Shown here one piece after another: positions 1 to 8,308 of a stretch of DNA of 12,181 nucleotides (position 1 is the first letter of the stretch; each line of letters opens with the position of its first letter). Where the stretch lies: positions 1 through 12,181 of the forward strand of contig CAMWQF010000051.1 in the NCBI GenBank assembly GCA_947176285.1. Direction: 5' to 3'. The notes below the pieces were generated by a model. That model ran no database searches. It saw only the letters and a program-made list of their open reading frames with translations, and was not told where the DNA came from. The translations under genes and the position numbers were made by a program. The stretch comes from an uncultured Porphyromonadaceae bacterium. GTDB taxonomy: Bacteria > Bacteroidota > Bacteroidia > Bacteroidales > Muribaculaceae.

Positions 1-18
1 ATGGCAGACATGCCGTAA
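1..18 (+). CDS. Possible 3' end of an upstream gene (last five codons)
   Basis: Frame 1 reads Met-Ala-Asp-Met-Pro followed by a TAA stop at 16-18. The stop lies two bases before a strong intrinsic terminator, which is the usual arrangement at the end of a transcription unit. Only five codons are visible, so no function can be given and the frame itself is uncertain; the other two forward frames stay open past the hairpin. The call rests on position alone. Confidence 0.3.
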   Translation: MADMP

Positions 19-20
19 GG

Positions 21-56
21 GATACGCACCCCCGAAAGGGGATGCGTATTTTTTTT
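21..56 (+). terminator. Intrinsic terminator upstream of pyrC
   Basis: ATACGCA (22-28) pairs with TGCGTAT (43-49). After one C-A mismatch (29/42), CCCC (30-33) pairs with GGGG (38-41) across a GAAA tetraloop (34-37), a GNRA-type loop. A run of eight T residues follows (49-56). This is a textbook rho-independent terminator, probably ending the upstream transcript. It lies 50 nt before the pyrC start, so a role as a pyr leader attenuator cannot be excluded. However, I see no competing antiterminator stem and no PyrR-type binding loop beside it. Confidence 0.85.
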
Positions 57-105
57 ATGTCAGCATTCCGAACTTCTAACTTTTAAACTTCAACTCTAAT
101 ATAAT

Positions 106-1416
106 ATGCTCTATCACGAATTGCCTGCAGAAGAAATGCCCCGACATTATATCCTAAGCAACTGTCTATGGGTCGATAACGAAGGAGCCTCAGAAGGCAC
201 CTCTATAGAAGTGATCGATGGAAAAATCGTAAGAATTGAAAGAGGATGCCATATCTTCCCTGAGAATATGGCGACATTAGAATATATGATGCGAGGAAAA
301 CTCGTGACTTACGGTCTTTGCGATGTACACGTACATCTACGCCAACCGGGATTTGAGGCTAAGGAAACAATCGCTACCGGCACCACTGCAGCCATGATGG
401 GCGGATACACGGCAGTCTGCGCAATGCCAAACCTCAACCCCACCCCGGACACAGAAGAGCATATAAAAGAGGAACTCAATCACATCAAAGAGGATGCAGC
501 CATCAGCGTATACCCCTACGCTTCAATAACGATAGACCGCAAAGGACGCCAACTCGTTGATATGGAATCACTCCACGAATATGCCATAGCCTTCTCCGAC
601 GACGGGAGTGGAGTACAAAGCGAAGAAATGATGCGCAGGGCTATGGAAGAAGCTGCACGACTCGATGTCATAATAGCAGCACACTGCGAAGTCAACGATC
701 TCCTCAATGGGGGCTACATACACGATGGCGAATACTGCAAGGCTCACGGTCACAAAGGAATTTGCTCCGAAAGCGAATGGGGGCAGATAGCCCGTGACCT
801 CAAATTGGCTGAAGAAACGGGCTGCAGATACCACGTCTGCCATATATCAACAAAAGAAAGTGTAGATTTGATACGCGAAGCAAAAAAACGTGGGGTGAAA
901 GTGACCTGCGAGACCGGTCCACACTACCTTGTATTCTCTGACGAAGATCTTCAGGATGAAGGACGATTCAAGATGAATCCTCCCATCAGAAGCAAGGAAG
1001 ACAGAGCTGCACTTATAGAAGGCATAAAAGACGGAACAATCGACTGCATTGCCACCGACCATGCCCCTCACACTGCCGACGAAAAAAGCCGCGGGCTTAA
1101 AGGAAGCGCAATGGGAGTAGTAGGACTCGAAACTGCTTTTGGAGTTTGCTACACCTATCTGGTGAATACGGGCATCATTAGCGTTCAAAGACTTGTGGAG
1201 CTAATGTGTCTAAATCCCCGTCGCATATTTGGACTTGAAGTGGAAAGGGAAGCCAACCTCTCCATATTTGACCTGGATAAAAAATGGACTGTAGAGCCAA
1301 AGGAATTCGCTTCAATGGGCAAAGCGACTCCATTCGAAGGGATGCAACTACAAGGCAAACCTGAAAGATTAATCTACGAAAACAAATTAATAGAACTCAT
1401 CTTCCAGGGATACTGA
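106..1416 (+). CDS. pyrC: Dihydroorotase, class I (PyrC)
   Basis: Zinc amidohydrolase that cyclises N-carbamoyl-L-aspartate to dihydroorotate, the third step of UMP synthesis, in the cytosol. The 436 residues match the long class I (Bacillus/Aquifex type) rather than the ~345-residue E. coli type. Visible motifs are the metal site D73-V-H75-V-H77, followed by L-R79-Q-P-G with the substrate-binding Arg; MPNLNP (107-112) with the substrate-binding Asn; FSDDG (163-167), which gives the bridging Asp typical of class I in place of a carboxylated Lys; H193 in AAHCE; H246 in CHIST; and the catalytic Asp D318 in ATDHAPH. The first ATG (106) follows an A/T-rich leader. The in-frame ATG at 136 has an AGAAGAA stretch before it and would remove ten residues that do not look like core family sequence, so 136 is a fair alternative start. 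The gene heads the block, 54 nt before carA. Confidence 0.96.
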   Translation: MLYHELPAEEMPRHYILSNCLWVDNEGASEGTSIEVIDGKIVRIERGCHIFPENMATLEYMMRGKLVTYGLCDVHVHLRQPGFEAKETIATGTTAAMMGGYTAVCAMPNLNPTPDTEEHIKEELNHIKEDAAISVYPYASITIDRKGRQLVDMESLHEYAIAFSDDGSGVQSEEMMRRAMEEAARLDVIIAAHCEVNDLLNGGYIHDGEYCKAHGHKGICSESEWGQIARDLKLAEETGCRYHVCHISTKESVDLIREAKKRGVKVTCETGPHYLVFSDEDLQDEGRFKMNPPIRSKEDRAALIEGIKDGTIDCIATDHAPHTADEKSRGLKGSAMGVVGLETAFGVCYTYLVNTGIISVQRLVELMCLNPRRIFGLEVEREANLSIFDLDKKWTVEPKEFASMGKATPFEGMQLQGKPERLIYENKLIELIFQGY

Positions 1417-1470
1417 TATCATCAAAAGCCTAAGAATAATACGAAAAAAAGTTTCTACAATAACATAAAT

Positions 1471-2580
1471 ATGAAAGACGCAGACGTAAAACTTGTATTA
1501 GAAAACGGACTTGAATTTCCCGGTCATAGTTGCGGTGCACGCCGCAGTATCGTGGGAGAAGTTGTATTCAACACTTCCATGGTGGGCTATCAGGAAATTC
1601 TTTCCGATCCTTCTTATACCAATCAGATTGTGGTGATGACTTATCCTCTGATAGGCAACTATGGAATCACAGACGATGACTTTGAGACTAAGGCGCCTAC
1701 AATCGGAGGAATGGTGATGCGAGAATGTTGTGAGTCACCCTCTAACTTCCGTTACACTAAAACCATGACAGAAACATTGGAGGAAGCCAATATTCCTGCG
1801 ATAAGTGGAGTCGACACTCGCAAACTATCAAGAATCATCCGCGATGAAGGATGTATGCGTGCCTCTATCGTGCCTATAGACACTCCTACCGATGAAGCAT
1901 TGAATCTTATCTCTACAACTCCTGTCGACAAAAAGGTGGTGGCGAAAGTCAGCTGCAAGAAACGATGGTTTTCACGCACTCCCAACCAGAAATTCAACGT
2001 CGTTGCAATTGACTGCGGAATAAAGTTCAACATCATTCGCTCCCTCAACAAACGAGATTGCAATGTCATAATTGTGCCCTACAACATGGATGCGGAGCAA
2101 ATAATGGCTTTTAAGCCTGACGGAATTTTCATTTCAAATGGTCCGGGCGACCCGGAAGATGTGCCGGAAGTAAAGAATCTTGTAAAGAAACTCCGCGGCA
2201 AACTCCCTATCTTCGGAATCTGCCTTGGGCATCAAATCATCTCCCTGGCTTTCGGAGCAAAGACATATAAACTTAAATTCGGACACCGAGGAGCCAACCA
2301 TCCTGTGAAGAATATGCTTACAGGAAAGATTGAAATCACATCTCAAAACCACAATTACGCAGTGCGTCCTGAGAGCATAAGGGATACAGACTTAGAAATA
2401 ACACATCTGAATTTGCTTGATGGGACTGTAGAAGGGGTAAGGAATAAAGAGGAACATATTTTCTCAGTGCAGTATCACCCCGAGAGTGCACCCGGACCAC
2501 AAGACAGCGGTTACCTTTTTGATATTTTCATCCATGAAATGGAAGAACACAAGAAAGAAATGGAGGTGAGAAATGCCTAA
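1471..2580 (+). CDS. carA: Carbamoyl-phosphate synthetase, small (glutaminase) subunit
   Basis: Hydrolyses glutamine and passes ammonia through a tunnel to CarB for carbamoyl phosphate synthesis, which feeds both pyrimidine and arginine pathways. Residues 1-150 are the CarA-specific N-terminal domain (GEVVFNTSMVGYQE, then DPSYTNQIVVMTYPLIGNYG). Residues ~175-360 are a class I (triad) glutamine amidotransferase with NGPGDP at 223-228, the nucleophile C251 in GICLGHQ, and H336 and E338 in YHPE. At 369 residues the length is normal. The start at 1471 agrees with the expected N-terminus and has an A-rich leader (ACAATAACATAAAT) without a Shine-Dalgarno sequence. The last codons overlap the carB start by 8 nt and encode the Shine-Dalgarno-like run used by carB, so the two are probably translationally coupled. 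From memory, the N-terminal half looks more like Clostridia CarA than Bacteroides CarA. Confidence 0.97.
   Translation: MKDADVKLVLENGLEFPGHSCGARRSIVGEVVFNTSMVGYQEILSDPSYTNQIVVMTYPLIGNYGITDDDFETKAPTIGGMVMRECCESPSNFRYTKTMTETLEEANIPAISGVDTRKLSRIIRDEGCMRASIVPIDTPTDEALNLISTTPVDKKVVAKVSCKKRWFSRTPNQKFNVVAIDCGIKFNIIRSLNKRDCNVIIVPYNMDAEQIMAFKPDGIFISNGPGDPEDVPEVKNLVKKLRGKLPIFGICLGHQIISLAFGAKTYKLKFGHRGANHPVKNMLTGKIEITSQNHNYAVRPESIRDTDLEITHLNLLDGTVEGVRNKEEHIFSVQYHPESAPGPQDSGYLFDIFIHEMEEHKKEMEVRNA
2562..2570 (+). promoter_or_regulatory. Strong Shine-Dalgarno sequence for carB, inside the carA end
   Basis: GGAGGTGAG lies within the last carA codons, with six bases between GGAGG and the carB ATG at 2573. 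It is a near-perfect complement of the usual 16S rRNA tail. It is the only canonical Shine-Dalgarno sequence I find at a correct distance from a start in this window; the other starts have A/T-rich leaders or weak purine runs. It also encodes Glu-Val-Arg of CarA, so coding constraint alone could explain it. Confidence 0.6.
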
Positions 2581-5500
2581 AAGAAAAGATATAAAGAAGG
2601 TGATGGTGATCGGCTCGGGCCCAATCATCATAGGCCAAGCAGCAGAGTTTGACTATGCAGGCACCCAGGCTTGCCTTGCTCTCAAGGAAGAGGGATATGA
2701 AGTGATACTTGTCAATTCCAATCCTGCAACCATCATGACCGACACCGGCATTGCCGATAAAGTCTATATGGAACCTCTTAAGTTGGAATATGTGGCGAAA
2801 ATAATACGTTTCGAGCGTCCTGACGCCATTGTCCCCGGTCTTGGCGGACAGACCGGACTAAACCTCGCAGTGCAACTTGCCAAGAAAGGAATCCTCGAAG
2901 AATGTGGAGTCGAAATACTTGGCACTTCCTTCAAAAGCATTGAGCAAGCCGAAGACCGCGAACTTTTCAAGGAACTTTGTCTCAGCCTTGGCGAGCCTGT
3001 GCTTCCCTCTGAAATAGTCAATAGCATTGAAGAGGGAGTGAAAGTGGCTGAAAAAATCGGCTATCCTGTGGTATTGCGACCGGCATTCACGCTTGGAGGC
3101 ACCGGAGGAGGATTTGCTGACAATGAAGAAGAACTTCGCGAATTGATGCGAAATGCCATTGCCCTTTCTCCAGTGCATCAAGTGCTTGTAGAGAAATCCA
3201 TCAAGGGATACAAGGAAATAGAATATGAAGTGATGCGCGACAGCAATGACACAGCCATCACCATATGCAATATGGAAAATGTCGACCCGGTCGGTGTTCA
3301 TACGGGAGACTCAGTAGTGGTGGCTCCAAGCCAGACACTTACCAACAAAGAATATCAATTACTCCGCGACTCGGCGCTTAAGTTAATTCGAGCACTTGAG
3401 ATTGAAGGGGGATGCAATGTGCAGTTTGCACTTGACCCACTGTCGTTTAATTACTACATAATTGAAGTAAATCCAAGAGTTTCACGCAGTTCTGCACTGG
3501 CATCCAAAGCCACCGGCTATCCAATAGCTCGCGTGAGTGCCAAGATAGCAGTGGGCATGACACTTGATGAGATACAGATAGCCAACACTCCGGCAAGTTT
3601 CGAGCCGGCACTTGACTATGTAGTGACCAAGATCGCCCGCTTCCCATTCGATAAATTCAGCGAAGCATCCAACTTACTTGGCACCCAGATGAAGGCAACC
3701 GGCGAAATAATGAGCGTAGGAAGGACCTTCGAAGAATCGCTTCTTAAAGGCATACGCTCTCTGGAGACCGGAGTTGACCATCTATACTCCAAGAAATTTG
3801 AGGACATGCCCTCAGAAGATATCATCGAATATATTAAGGAAGGTAGAGATGACAGACTCCTTGCCATAGCACAACTCTTAAGACGCAAGGTGGCATTATG
3901 GCATATCTACGACAAAACGGGAATTGACCTTTTCTTCCTTGAGAAACTCAACAACATCATTAAGATGGAATGGGAAATCAAGGATGCAGAAACACTCGAT
4001 GCCAATCTCCTTAGAGAAGCCAAAAGAATGGGATTCAGCGACCGCTATATTGCCAAACTACGCAACCGCACTGAGGCTGACATATGCGAAATGCGTGAAT
4101 CATTGGGAATAATCCCGGTCTATAAGATGATTGACACCTGTTCCGGTGAGTTTGACTCCTACGTGCCATATTTCTATTCAACATATGAAGATGAGAACGA
4201 ATCAATAGTGAGCGACCGCAAGAAAATTCTTGTGCTTGGCAGCGGGCCAATCCGAATCGGACAAGGAGTGGAATTTGACTATTCTACCGTACATGCTATC
4301 CAGACCATCCGCGAGCAAGGGTATGAGGCAATTATCATCAACAACAATCCGGAAACAGTCTCAACTGACTACAGTATATCCGACAAACTCTATTTTGAGC
4401 CACTTACTGTAGAAGATGTGATGAATGTAGTGAATCTCGAAAAGCCTGAAGGTGTAGTAGTAACTCTCGGAGGGCAGACTGCCATCAATCTTGCCGCTCC
4501 ACTTGCAGAACGCGGAGTGAACATAATTGGAACCGGCTTGGAAGCAATCGACCGCGCAGAAGACCGCAAGCATTTCGAGCGAATCATGCGTGAGACCGGT
4601 ATCCCCCAACCTGATGCAGAGGCTGTCACCGACATCGAAAGCGGAGTGAAGGCCGCTGAAAGAATCGGGTATCCGGTATTGGTGCGTCCAAGTTTCGTGC
4701 TTGGTGGAAGGGCGATGCAGATAGTAGGCAACGAACAAGCATTGCGACACTACCTGCAGAATGCAGTGGATATTTCAGATCACAGCCCGGTATTGGTAGA
4801 CAAATACATTATGGGCAAGGAATTGGAAGTGGATGCCATTTGCGATGGCACCGATGTTCTGATTCCGGGAATCATGGAACATGTGGAAAAAACAGGTATC
4901 CATTCAGGAGACTCAATATCAGTATATCCCACATTCAGTGTCAGCGAGAAGGTAAGAAATACCATTGTAGATTACACAGTGCGCTTGGGCAAGGCAATTG
5001 GAATAATTGGACTATATAACATTCAATTCATCGTAGATAAAGACGAGAATGTCTATGTTATAGAAGTAAATCCCCGAAGTTCACGAACGGTTCCCTTCCT
5101 TTCCAAATCCACCGGAGTGCCAATGGCAAAGATTGCTTCAAGGGTCATGCTAGGAGAAAGCCTGAAGAGCCAAGGATATGACATGACTCTCTATCCTGAC
5201 CGCAAGAGATGGTTTGTCAAGACCCCGGCATTCTCTTTCTCCAAAATCAAGGGAGTTGACTCTTACCTCTCACCGGAAATGAAGTCAACCGGAGAAGCAA
5301 TCGGATATGACGATATGCTTACGCGCGCTCTATATAAGTCGCTCCAAGCATCCGGAATGCAAGTGCTCAATTACGGCACACTTCTTGTGACGGTGTCTGA
5401 CGCAGACAAAGAAAAAGCACTTCCATTGATACGCAGATTCTATGACCTTGGCTTCAATGTAGAAGCAACCAGAGGAACTGCTAAATATCTCAAGGATCAT

Positions 5501-5791
5501 GGCATACGTTGCCGCACAATGGGAAAATTCAGTGAAGGGAGCAACGATATCGAACGCTCGCTACGTCAGGGACACGTTAGCTATGTGATTAATACCATCG
5601 ATGTGAATCAGCATAATACTCGCCTTGACGGATATGATATTCGCCGCATCGCAATCGAAAATAATGTGACCATTTTCACAGCGCTCGAGACTGTAAGAGT
5701 GCTTCTTGATGTGCTTGAGGAAATCACGATGGGGGTATCGACCATAGATGCAGAATATGGCAGAAAGGGAAACGGAATGATCTCAAGATAA
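2573..5791 (+). CDS. carB: Carbamoyl-phosphate synthetase, large subunit
   Basis: Makes carbamoyl phosphate from bicarbonate, two ATP and the ammonia delivered by CarA. The 1072 residues show the classic internal duplication. The first half (carboxyphosphate synthesis) has GSGPIIIGQAAEFDYAGTQA from 14, GGQTGLNLAVQL at 91-102 and the metal-site EVNPRVSRSS at 298-307. The second half (carbamate kinase) has the matching GSGPIRIGQGVEFDYSTVHA from 556, GGQTAINLAAPL at 633-644 and EVNPRSSRTV at 831-840. An oligomerisation linker lies between (~400-550), and an MGS-like allosteric domain covers ~930-1072. In that domain the effector loop reads SEGSNDIERSLRQG then INTIDVNQHNTRLDGYDIRR, which is closer, as I recall it, to the Bacillus/Clostridium form than to E. 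coli; the effectors cannot be predicted from this. The start overlaps carA by 8 nt behind a strong GGAGGTGAG. Confidence 0.97.
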   Translation: MPKRKDIKKVMVIGSGPIIIGQAAEFDYAGTQACLALKEEGYEVILVNSNPATIMTDTGIADKVYMEPLKLEYVAKIIRFERPDAIVPGLGGQTGLNLAVQLAKKGILEECGVEILGTSFKSIEQAEDRELFKELCLSLGEPVLPSEIVNSIEEGVKVAEKIGYPVVLRPAFTLGGTGGGFADNEEELRELMRNAIALSPVHQVLVEKSIKGYKEIEYEVMRDSNDTAITICNMENVDPVGVHTGDSVVVAPSQTLTNKEYQLLRDSALKLIRALEIEGGCNVQFALDPLSFNYYIIEVNPRVSRSSALASKATGYPIARVSAKIAVGMTLDEIQIANTPASFEPALDYVVTKIARFPFDKFSEASNLLGTQMKATGEIMSVGRTFEESLLKGIRSLETGVDHLYSKKFEDMPSEDIIEYIKEGRDDRLLAIAQLLRRKVALWHIYDKTGIDLFFLEKLNNIIKMEWEIKDAETLDANLLREAKRMGFSDRYIAKLRNRTEADICEMRESLGIIPVYKMIDTCSGEFDSYVPYFYSTYEDENESIVSDRKKILVLGSGPIRIGQGVEFDYSTVHAIQTIREQGYEAIIINNNPETVSTDYSISDKLYFEPLTVEDVMNVVNLEKPEGVVVTLGGQTAINLAAPLAERGVNIIGTGLEAIDRAEDRKHFERIMRETGIPQPDAEAVTDIESGVKAAERIGYPVLVRPSFVLGGRAMQIVGNEQALRHYLQNAVDISDHSPVLVDKYIMGKELEVDAICDGTDVLIPGIMEHVEKTGIHSGDSISVYPTFSVSEKVRNTIVDYTVRLGKAIGIIGLYNIQFIVDKDENVYVIEVNPRSSRTVPFLSKSTGVPMAKIASRVMLGESLKSQGYDMTLYPDRKRWFVKTPAFSFSKIKGVDSYLSPEMKSTGEAIGYDDMLTRALYKSLQASGMQVLNYGTLLVTVSDADKEKALPLIRRFYDLGFNVEATRGTAKYLKDHGIRCRTMGKFSEGSNDIERSLRQGHVSYVINTIDVNQHNTRLDGYDIRRIAIENNVTIFTALETVRVLLDVLEEITMGVSTIDAEYGRKGNGMISR

Positions 5792-5798
5792 TTTTGAA

Positions 5799-5826
5799 TT
5801 GAGTATTGAGTATTGAGTATTAAGTA
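5799..5826 (+). repeat. Tandem 7-bp repeat (TTGAGTA x 4) after carB
   Basis: Four head-to-tail copies of TTGAGTA occupy this stretch: three perfect, the fourth TTAAGTA. They begin 7 nt after the carB stop. Degenerate continuations (TAGTGAATTGAGAATTATT) extend to about 5845. It has low complexity and no coding content. It lies just upstream of the predicted pyrKD promoter. Confidence 0.85.
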
Positions 5827-5853
5827 TAGTGAATTGAGAATTATTCAGATTTA

Positions 5854-5885
5854 TTTGGATTTTCCACTTACATTCGCTAATTTTG
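5854..5885 (+). promoter_or_regulatory. Predicted Bacteroides-type promoter for pyrKD
   Basis: A -33 box TTTG (5854-5857) is separated by 20 nt from a -7 box TAATTTTG (5878-5885). This fits the known Bacteroides housekeeping consensus TTTG, 19-21 nt, TAnnTTTG exactly. Transcription would begin near 5890-5895, giving a leader of only 12-17 nt before the ATG at 5907. It would let pyrKD and downstream genes be expressed apart from pyrC-carAB. This is a pattern match only, with no start-site data. Confidence 0.6.
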
Positions 5886-5906
5886 GGGACAGAACAAAAA
5901 TTATAT

Positions 5907-7616
5907 ATGAAATTTGAAATAACAAGCATATTAAGGCTTACGGATACAGTCTATGAAATGACTCTGAGAGGTGACTGCTCGGCATTTACAATGCCGGGGC
6001 AGTTTGTTGAAATTTCCATACCGGGATTATATCTGCGACGTCCCATTTCTGTATGCGACATTGAAGGGAACCGCCTTACTCTTGTCTTCAAGACTGTAGG
6101 GAAAGGCACTGATGCAATGGCTGCAATGGGACCGGGCATGGAACTTGATCTCCTGACCGGCCTTGGGAAAGGGTTTGACACTTCCCGCTGCAAAGAGACT
6201 GCTCTTCTAGCGGGAGGAGGAGTCGGAGTACCCCCACTCTATCTTCTCGCCCGCAAGCTTATTGCTGATGGCAAGAAAGTGAAAGTGGCTCTTGGCTTTA
6301 ATACTGCGGATGAAATATTCTACGCTGATAAATTCCGCGAGATTGGAGCGGATGTGGAAGTTGCTACAGTAGATGGCTCAGCCGGAGTGAAAGGGTTTGT
6401 GACAGATGCTATCCGCAAACCTGAAATGCAGGGATTTGACTTTTGGTATGCTTGCGGACCTCTTCCGATGCTGTCAGCCCTCGGCAGAGAACTTGACTGC
6501 GCTATAGGGGAAGTGAGCATGGAGGAACGCATGGGGTGCGGATTCGGAGCATGCATGGGCTGCACCATCGATACTCCATGGGGTCCTAAACGAGTATGCA
6601 AAGATGGACCGGTTTTTGACGCCATCCTGATGAAAGAGTTCAAAGGAAACGGGACCCCTACTCCTACTCTACCAAGAGATAGAAAACTTGAAGGAGAACC
6701 GGAAATTGCCACTGAACTTTGTGGATTTTCACTTAAAAATCCTCTTGTTCCTGCAAGCGGCACCTTCGGTTTTGGTCAAGAATTCGCTGACATCTACGAT
6801 TTGAATATCCTTGGCGGAATTTCAATAAAAGGCACTACACTTCATCCTCGATTTGGCAATATCACACCAAGAATAGCCGAAACTCCGGACGGTATGATCA
6901 ATAGCGTCGGACTGCAAAATCCGGGAGCGGAAACTGTATATCTGCATGAAGTACCGGAACTGCGCAAGATTTATAACGGTTGCATCATAGCAAATGTCAG
7001 CGGTTTCTCAATAGATGAATATGTAGAGGCATGCAGAATGGCGGATGCTTGTGATGGAGTCGACATTATCGAAGTGAACGTAAGTTGCCCCAACGTGCAC
7101 AATGGAGGAATGGCTTTCGGCACATCTGCCGAACAAGCAGCCGAGGTGACACGCGCGGTAAAGGCTACTGTAAAGAAACCTGTGTTCATCAAACTTTCAC
7201 CTAATGTGACCAACATTGTAGAGATTGCAAAAGCATGCGAAGAAGCAGGAGCCGACGGTTTGACTCTTATCAACACCCTTCTCGGAATGCGCATCAACAT
7301 CAATACCGGAAGTCCGGTCATAGCAAATAAAATGGGGGGATTTTCCGGTCCTGCTGTTTTCCCGGTGGCTGTCAGAATGGTGTATCAGGTATCTCAGGCT
7401 GTGAGTATCCCTGTGATGGGATGCGGAGGAGTCTCCAGTGCTGAGGATGTGGTGGAAATGATGATGGCAGGTGCCACAGCAGTGCAGATTGGTTCCGCAA
7501 ATCTTGTAGATCCATTAGCCTGCAAGAAAATTGCGGAAGAACTGCCACTTTTATTGAAAAAATTAAAAATAAACAATATAAAAGACATAATAGGAATATC
7601 ATGGCGAAAGATGTGA
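5907..7616 (+). CDS. pyrKD: Fused dihydroorotate dehydrogenase class 1B: PyrK electron-transfer domain plus PyrD catalytic domain
   Basis: Oxidises dihydroorotate to orotate and passes electrons via FMN, a 2Fe-2S cluster and FAD to NAD+. Normally PyrK and PyrD are separate chains in a heterotetramer; here they are one 569-residue protein. Residues 1-242 are PyrK: FAD motif RRPISV (44-49), NAD-binding GGGVGVPP (103-110), and cluster ligands C211, C216, C219 and C231 in the order CGFGACMGC...C. Residues ~243-266 are a Thr/Pro-rich linker (NGTPTPTLPRDRK). Residues ~267-569 are PyrD: SGTFGFGQEF (284-293), NSVGLQNPG (332-340), the catalytic loop NVSCPNVHNGG with C394, the FMN-binding lysine in IKLSPN (428-433), and phosphate-binding GCGGV and QIGSAN. 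The reading frame is open throughout. I chose ATG 5907: the in-frame TTG at 5883 lies inside the promoter -7 box, and MKFEITSILRLTD is a typical PyrK N-terminus. The 3' end overlaps pyrF by 16 nt. Confidence 0.95.
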   Translation: MKFEITSILRLTDTVYEMTLRGDCSAFTMPGQFVEISIPGLYLRRPISVCDIEGNRLTLVFKTVGKGTDAMAAMGPGMELDLLTGLGKGFDTSRCKETALLAGGGVGVPPLYLLARKLIADGKKVKVALGFNTADEIFYADKFREIGADVEVATVDGSAGVKGFVTDAIRKPEMQGFDFWYACGPLPMLSALGRELDCAIGEVSMEERMGCGFGACMGCTIDTPWGPKRVCKDGPVFDAILMKEFKGNGTPTPTLPRDRKLEGEPEIATELCGFSLKNPLVPASGTFGFGQEFADIYDLNILGGISIKGTTLHPRFGNITPRIAETPDGMINSVGLQNPGAETVYLHEVPELRKIYNGCIIANVSGFSIDEYVEACRMADACDGVDIIEVNVSCPNVHNGGMAFGTSAEQAAEVTRAVKATVKKPVFIKLSPNVTNIVEIAKACEEAGADGLTLINTLLGMRININTGSPVIANKMGGFSGPAVFPVAVRMVYQVSQAVSIPVMGCGGVSSAEDVVEMMMAGATAVQIGSANLVDPLACKKIAEELPLLLKKLKINNIKDIIGISWRKM

Positions 7617-8308
7617 TCATAGCGTGCGACTTCCCTTCAATGGAAGCTACACTGGAATTTCTTGACCGCTTTGGCGACACCAAGCCCTATGTAAAAATCG
7701 GCATGGAACTCTTCTATGCTGCGGGTCCGGAAATAATCAAAGAAATAAAGAAAAGAGGACACAAGATATTTCTCGACCTCAAACTTTGCGACATACCTAA
7801 TACAGTAAAAAGCGCGATGGCAGTCCTCTCTCAGCTTGATGTAGACATGACCAATCTCCATGCTTTTGGAGGCCATAAGATGATGGAAGCAGCCATTGAG
7901 GGTCTCACTCGCCCGGATGGAAGCCGCCCCTTGCTGATTGCAGTGACCATGCTCACCTCTACAAGCAAAGAACTCATGAATGAGGATCTTCTCATACCCG
8001 GAGAAGTAGATGAAGTAGTGGCAAGTTATGCAAAGAATGCCCAGATGTCAGGGCTTGATGGAGTAGTATGCTCTCCACGTGAGGCATCCATTGTAAAAAT
8101 CGCTTGCGGAGATAAGTTTGTCACTGTCACTCCGGGAATTCGCTTCGCTGATTCAGCTGCAGACGACCAGGTGCGTGTGATGACTCCTGCCATGGCACGA
8201 GAAATTGGATCAGACTATATCGTAGTAGGGAGACCAATAACAAAAGCGGAGGATCCTCTTGCCGCCTACAATCGCTGCTGTGAGGAATTCCTTCATCATA
8301 ATGCATAA
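7601..8308 (+). CDS. pyrF: Orotidine 5'-phosphate decarboxylase (PyrF), short bacterial type
   Basis: Decarboxylates OMP to UMP, the last step of the pathway, in the cytosol. The 235 residues belong to the short E. coli/Bacillus family, not the ~275-residue family I recall from Bacteroides. Active-site residues are D10, K32 (YVKIGMEL) and the charged network D59, K61, D64 in FLDLKLCDIPNTV; phosphate contacts are R181 in TPGIRFA and R211 in VVGRPIT. The residue before D64 is Cys where the Bacillus form, from memory, has His; this position is not part of the catalytic Lys/Asp network. The start lies inside the last codons of pyrKD in another frame (16-nt overlap), which suggests translational coupling. 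The last two codons and stop coincide with the first copy of an AATGCATAATT repeat that fills the following gap. Confidence 0.96.
   Translation: MAKDVIIACDFPSMEATLEFLDRFGDTKPYVKIGMELFYAAGPEIIKEIKKRGHKIFLDLKLCDIPNTVKSAMAVLSQLDVDMTNLHAFGGHKMMEAAIEGLTRPDGSRPLLIAVTMLTSTSKELMNEDLLIPGEVDEVVASYAKNAQMSGLDGVVCSPREASIVKIACGDKFVTVTPGIRFADSAADDQVRVMTPAMAREIGSDYIVVGRPITKAEDPLAAYNRCCEEFLHHNA

Noticed and set aside
53..84. Possible promoter for pyrC with TAACTTTT at 77-84
   Set aside because: It misses the final G of TAnnTTTG and has no TTTG at the -33 distance, so it is too weak to annotate; the pyrC promoter may be elsewhere.
19..105. PyrR-type attenuator controlling the pyr operon
   Set aside because: The terminator is real, but I see no antiterminator stem or PyrR-binding loop, and the hairpin follows a stop codon closely, fitting the end of an upstream gene.
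5883..5906. TTG at 5883 as the pyrKD start (eight extra residues)
   Set aside because: It lies in the -7 box of a good promoter match, and ATG 5907 gives the expected PyrK N-terminus.
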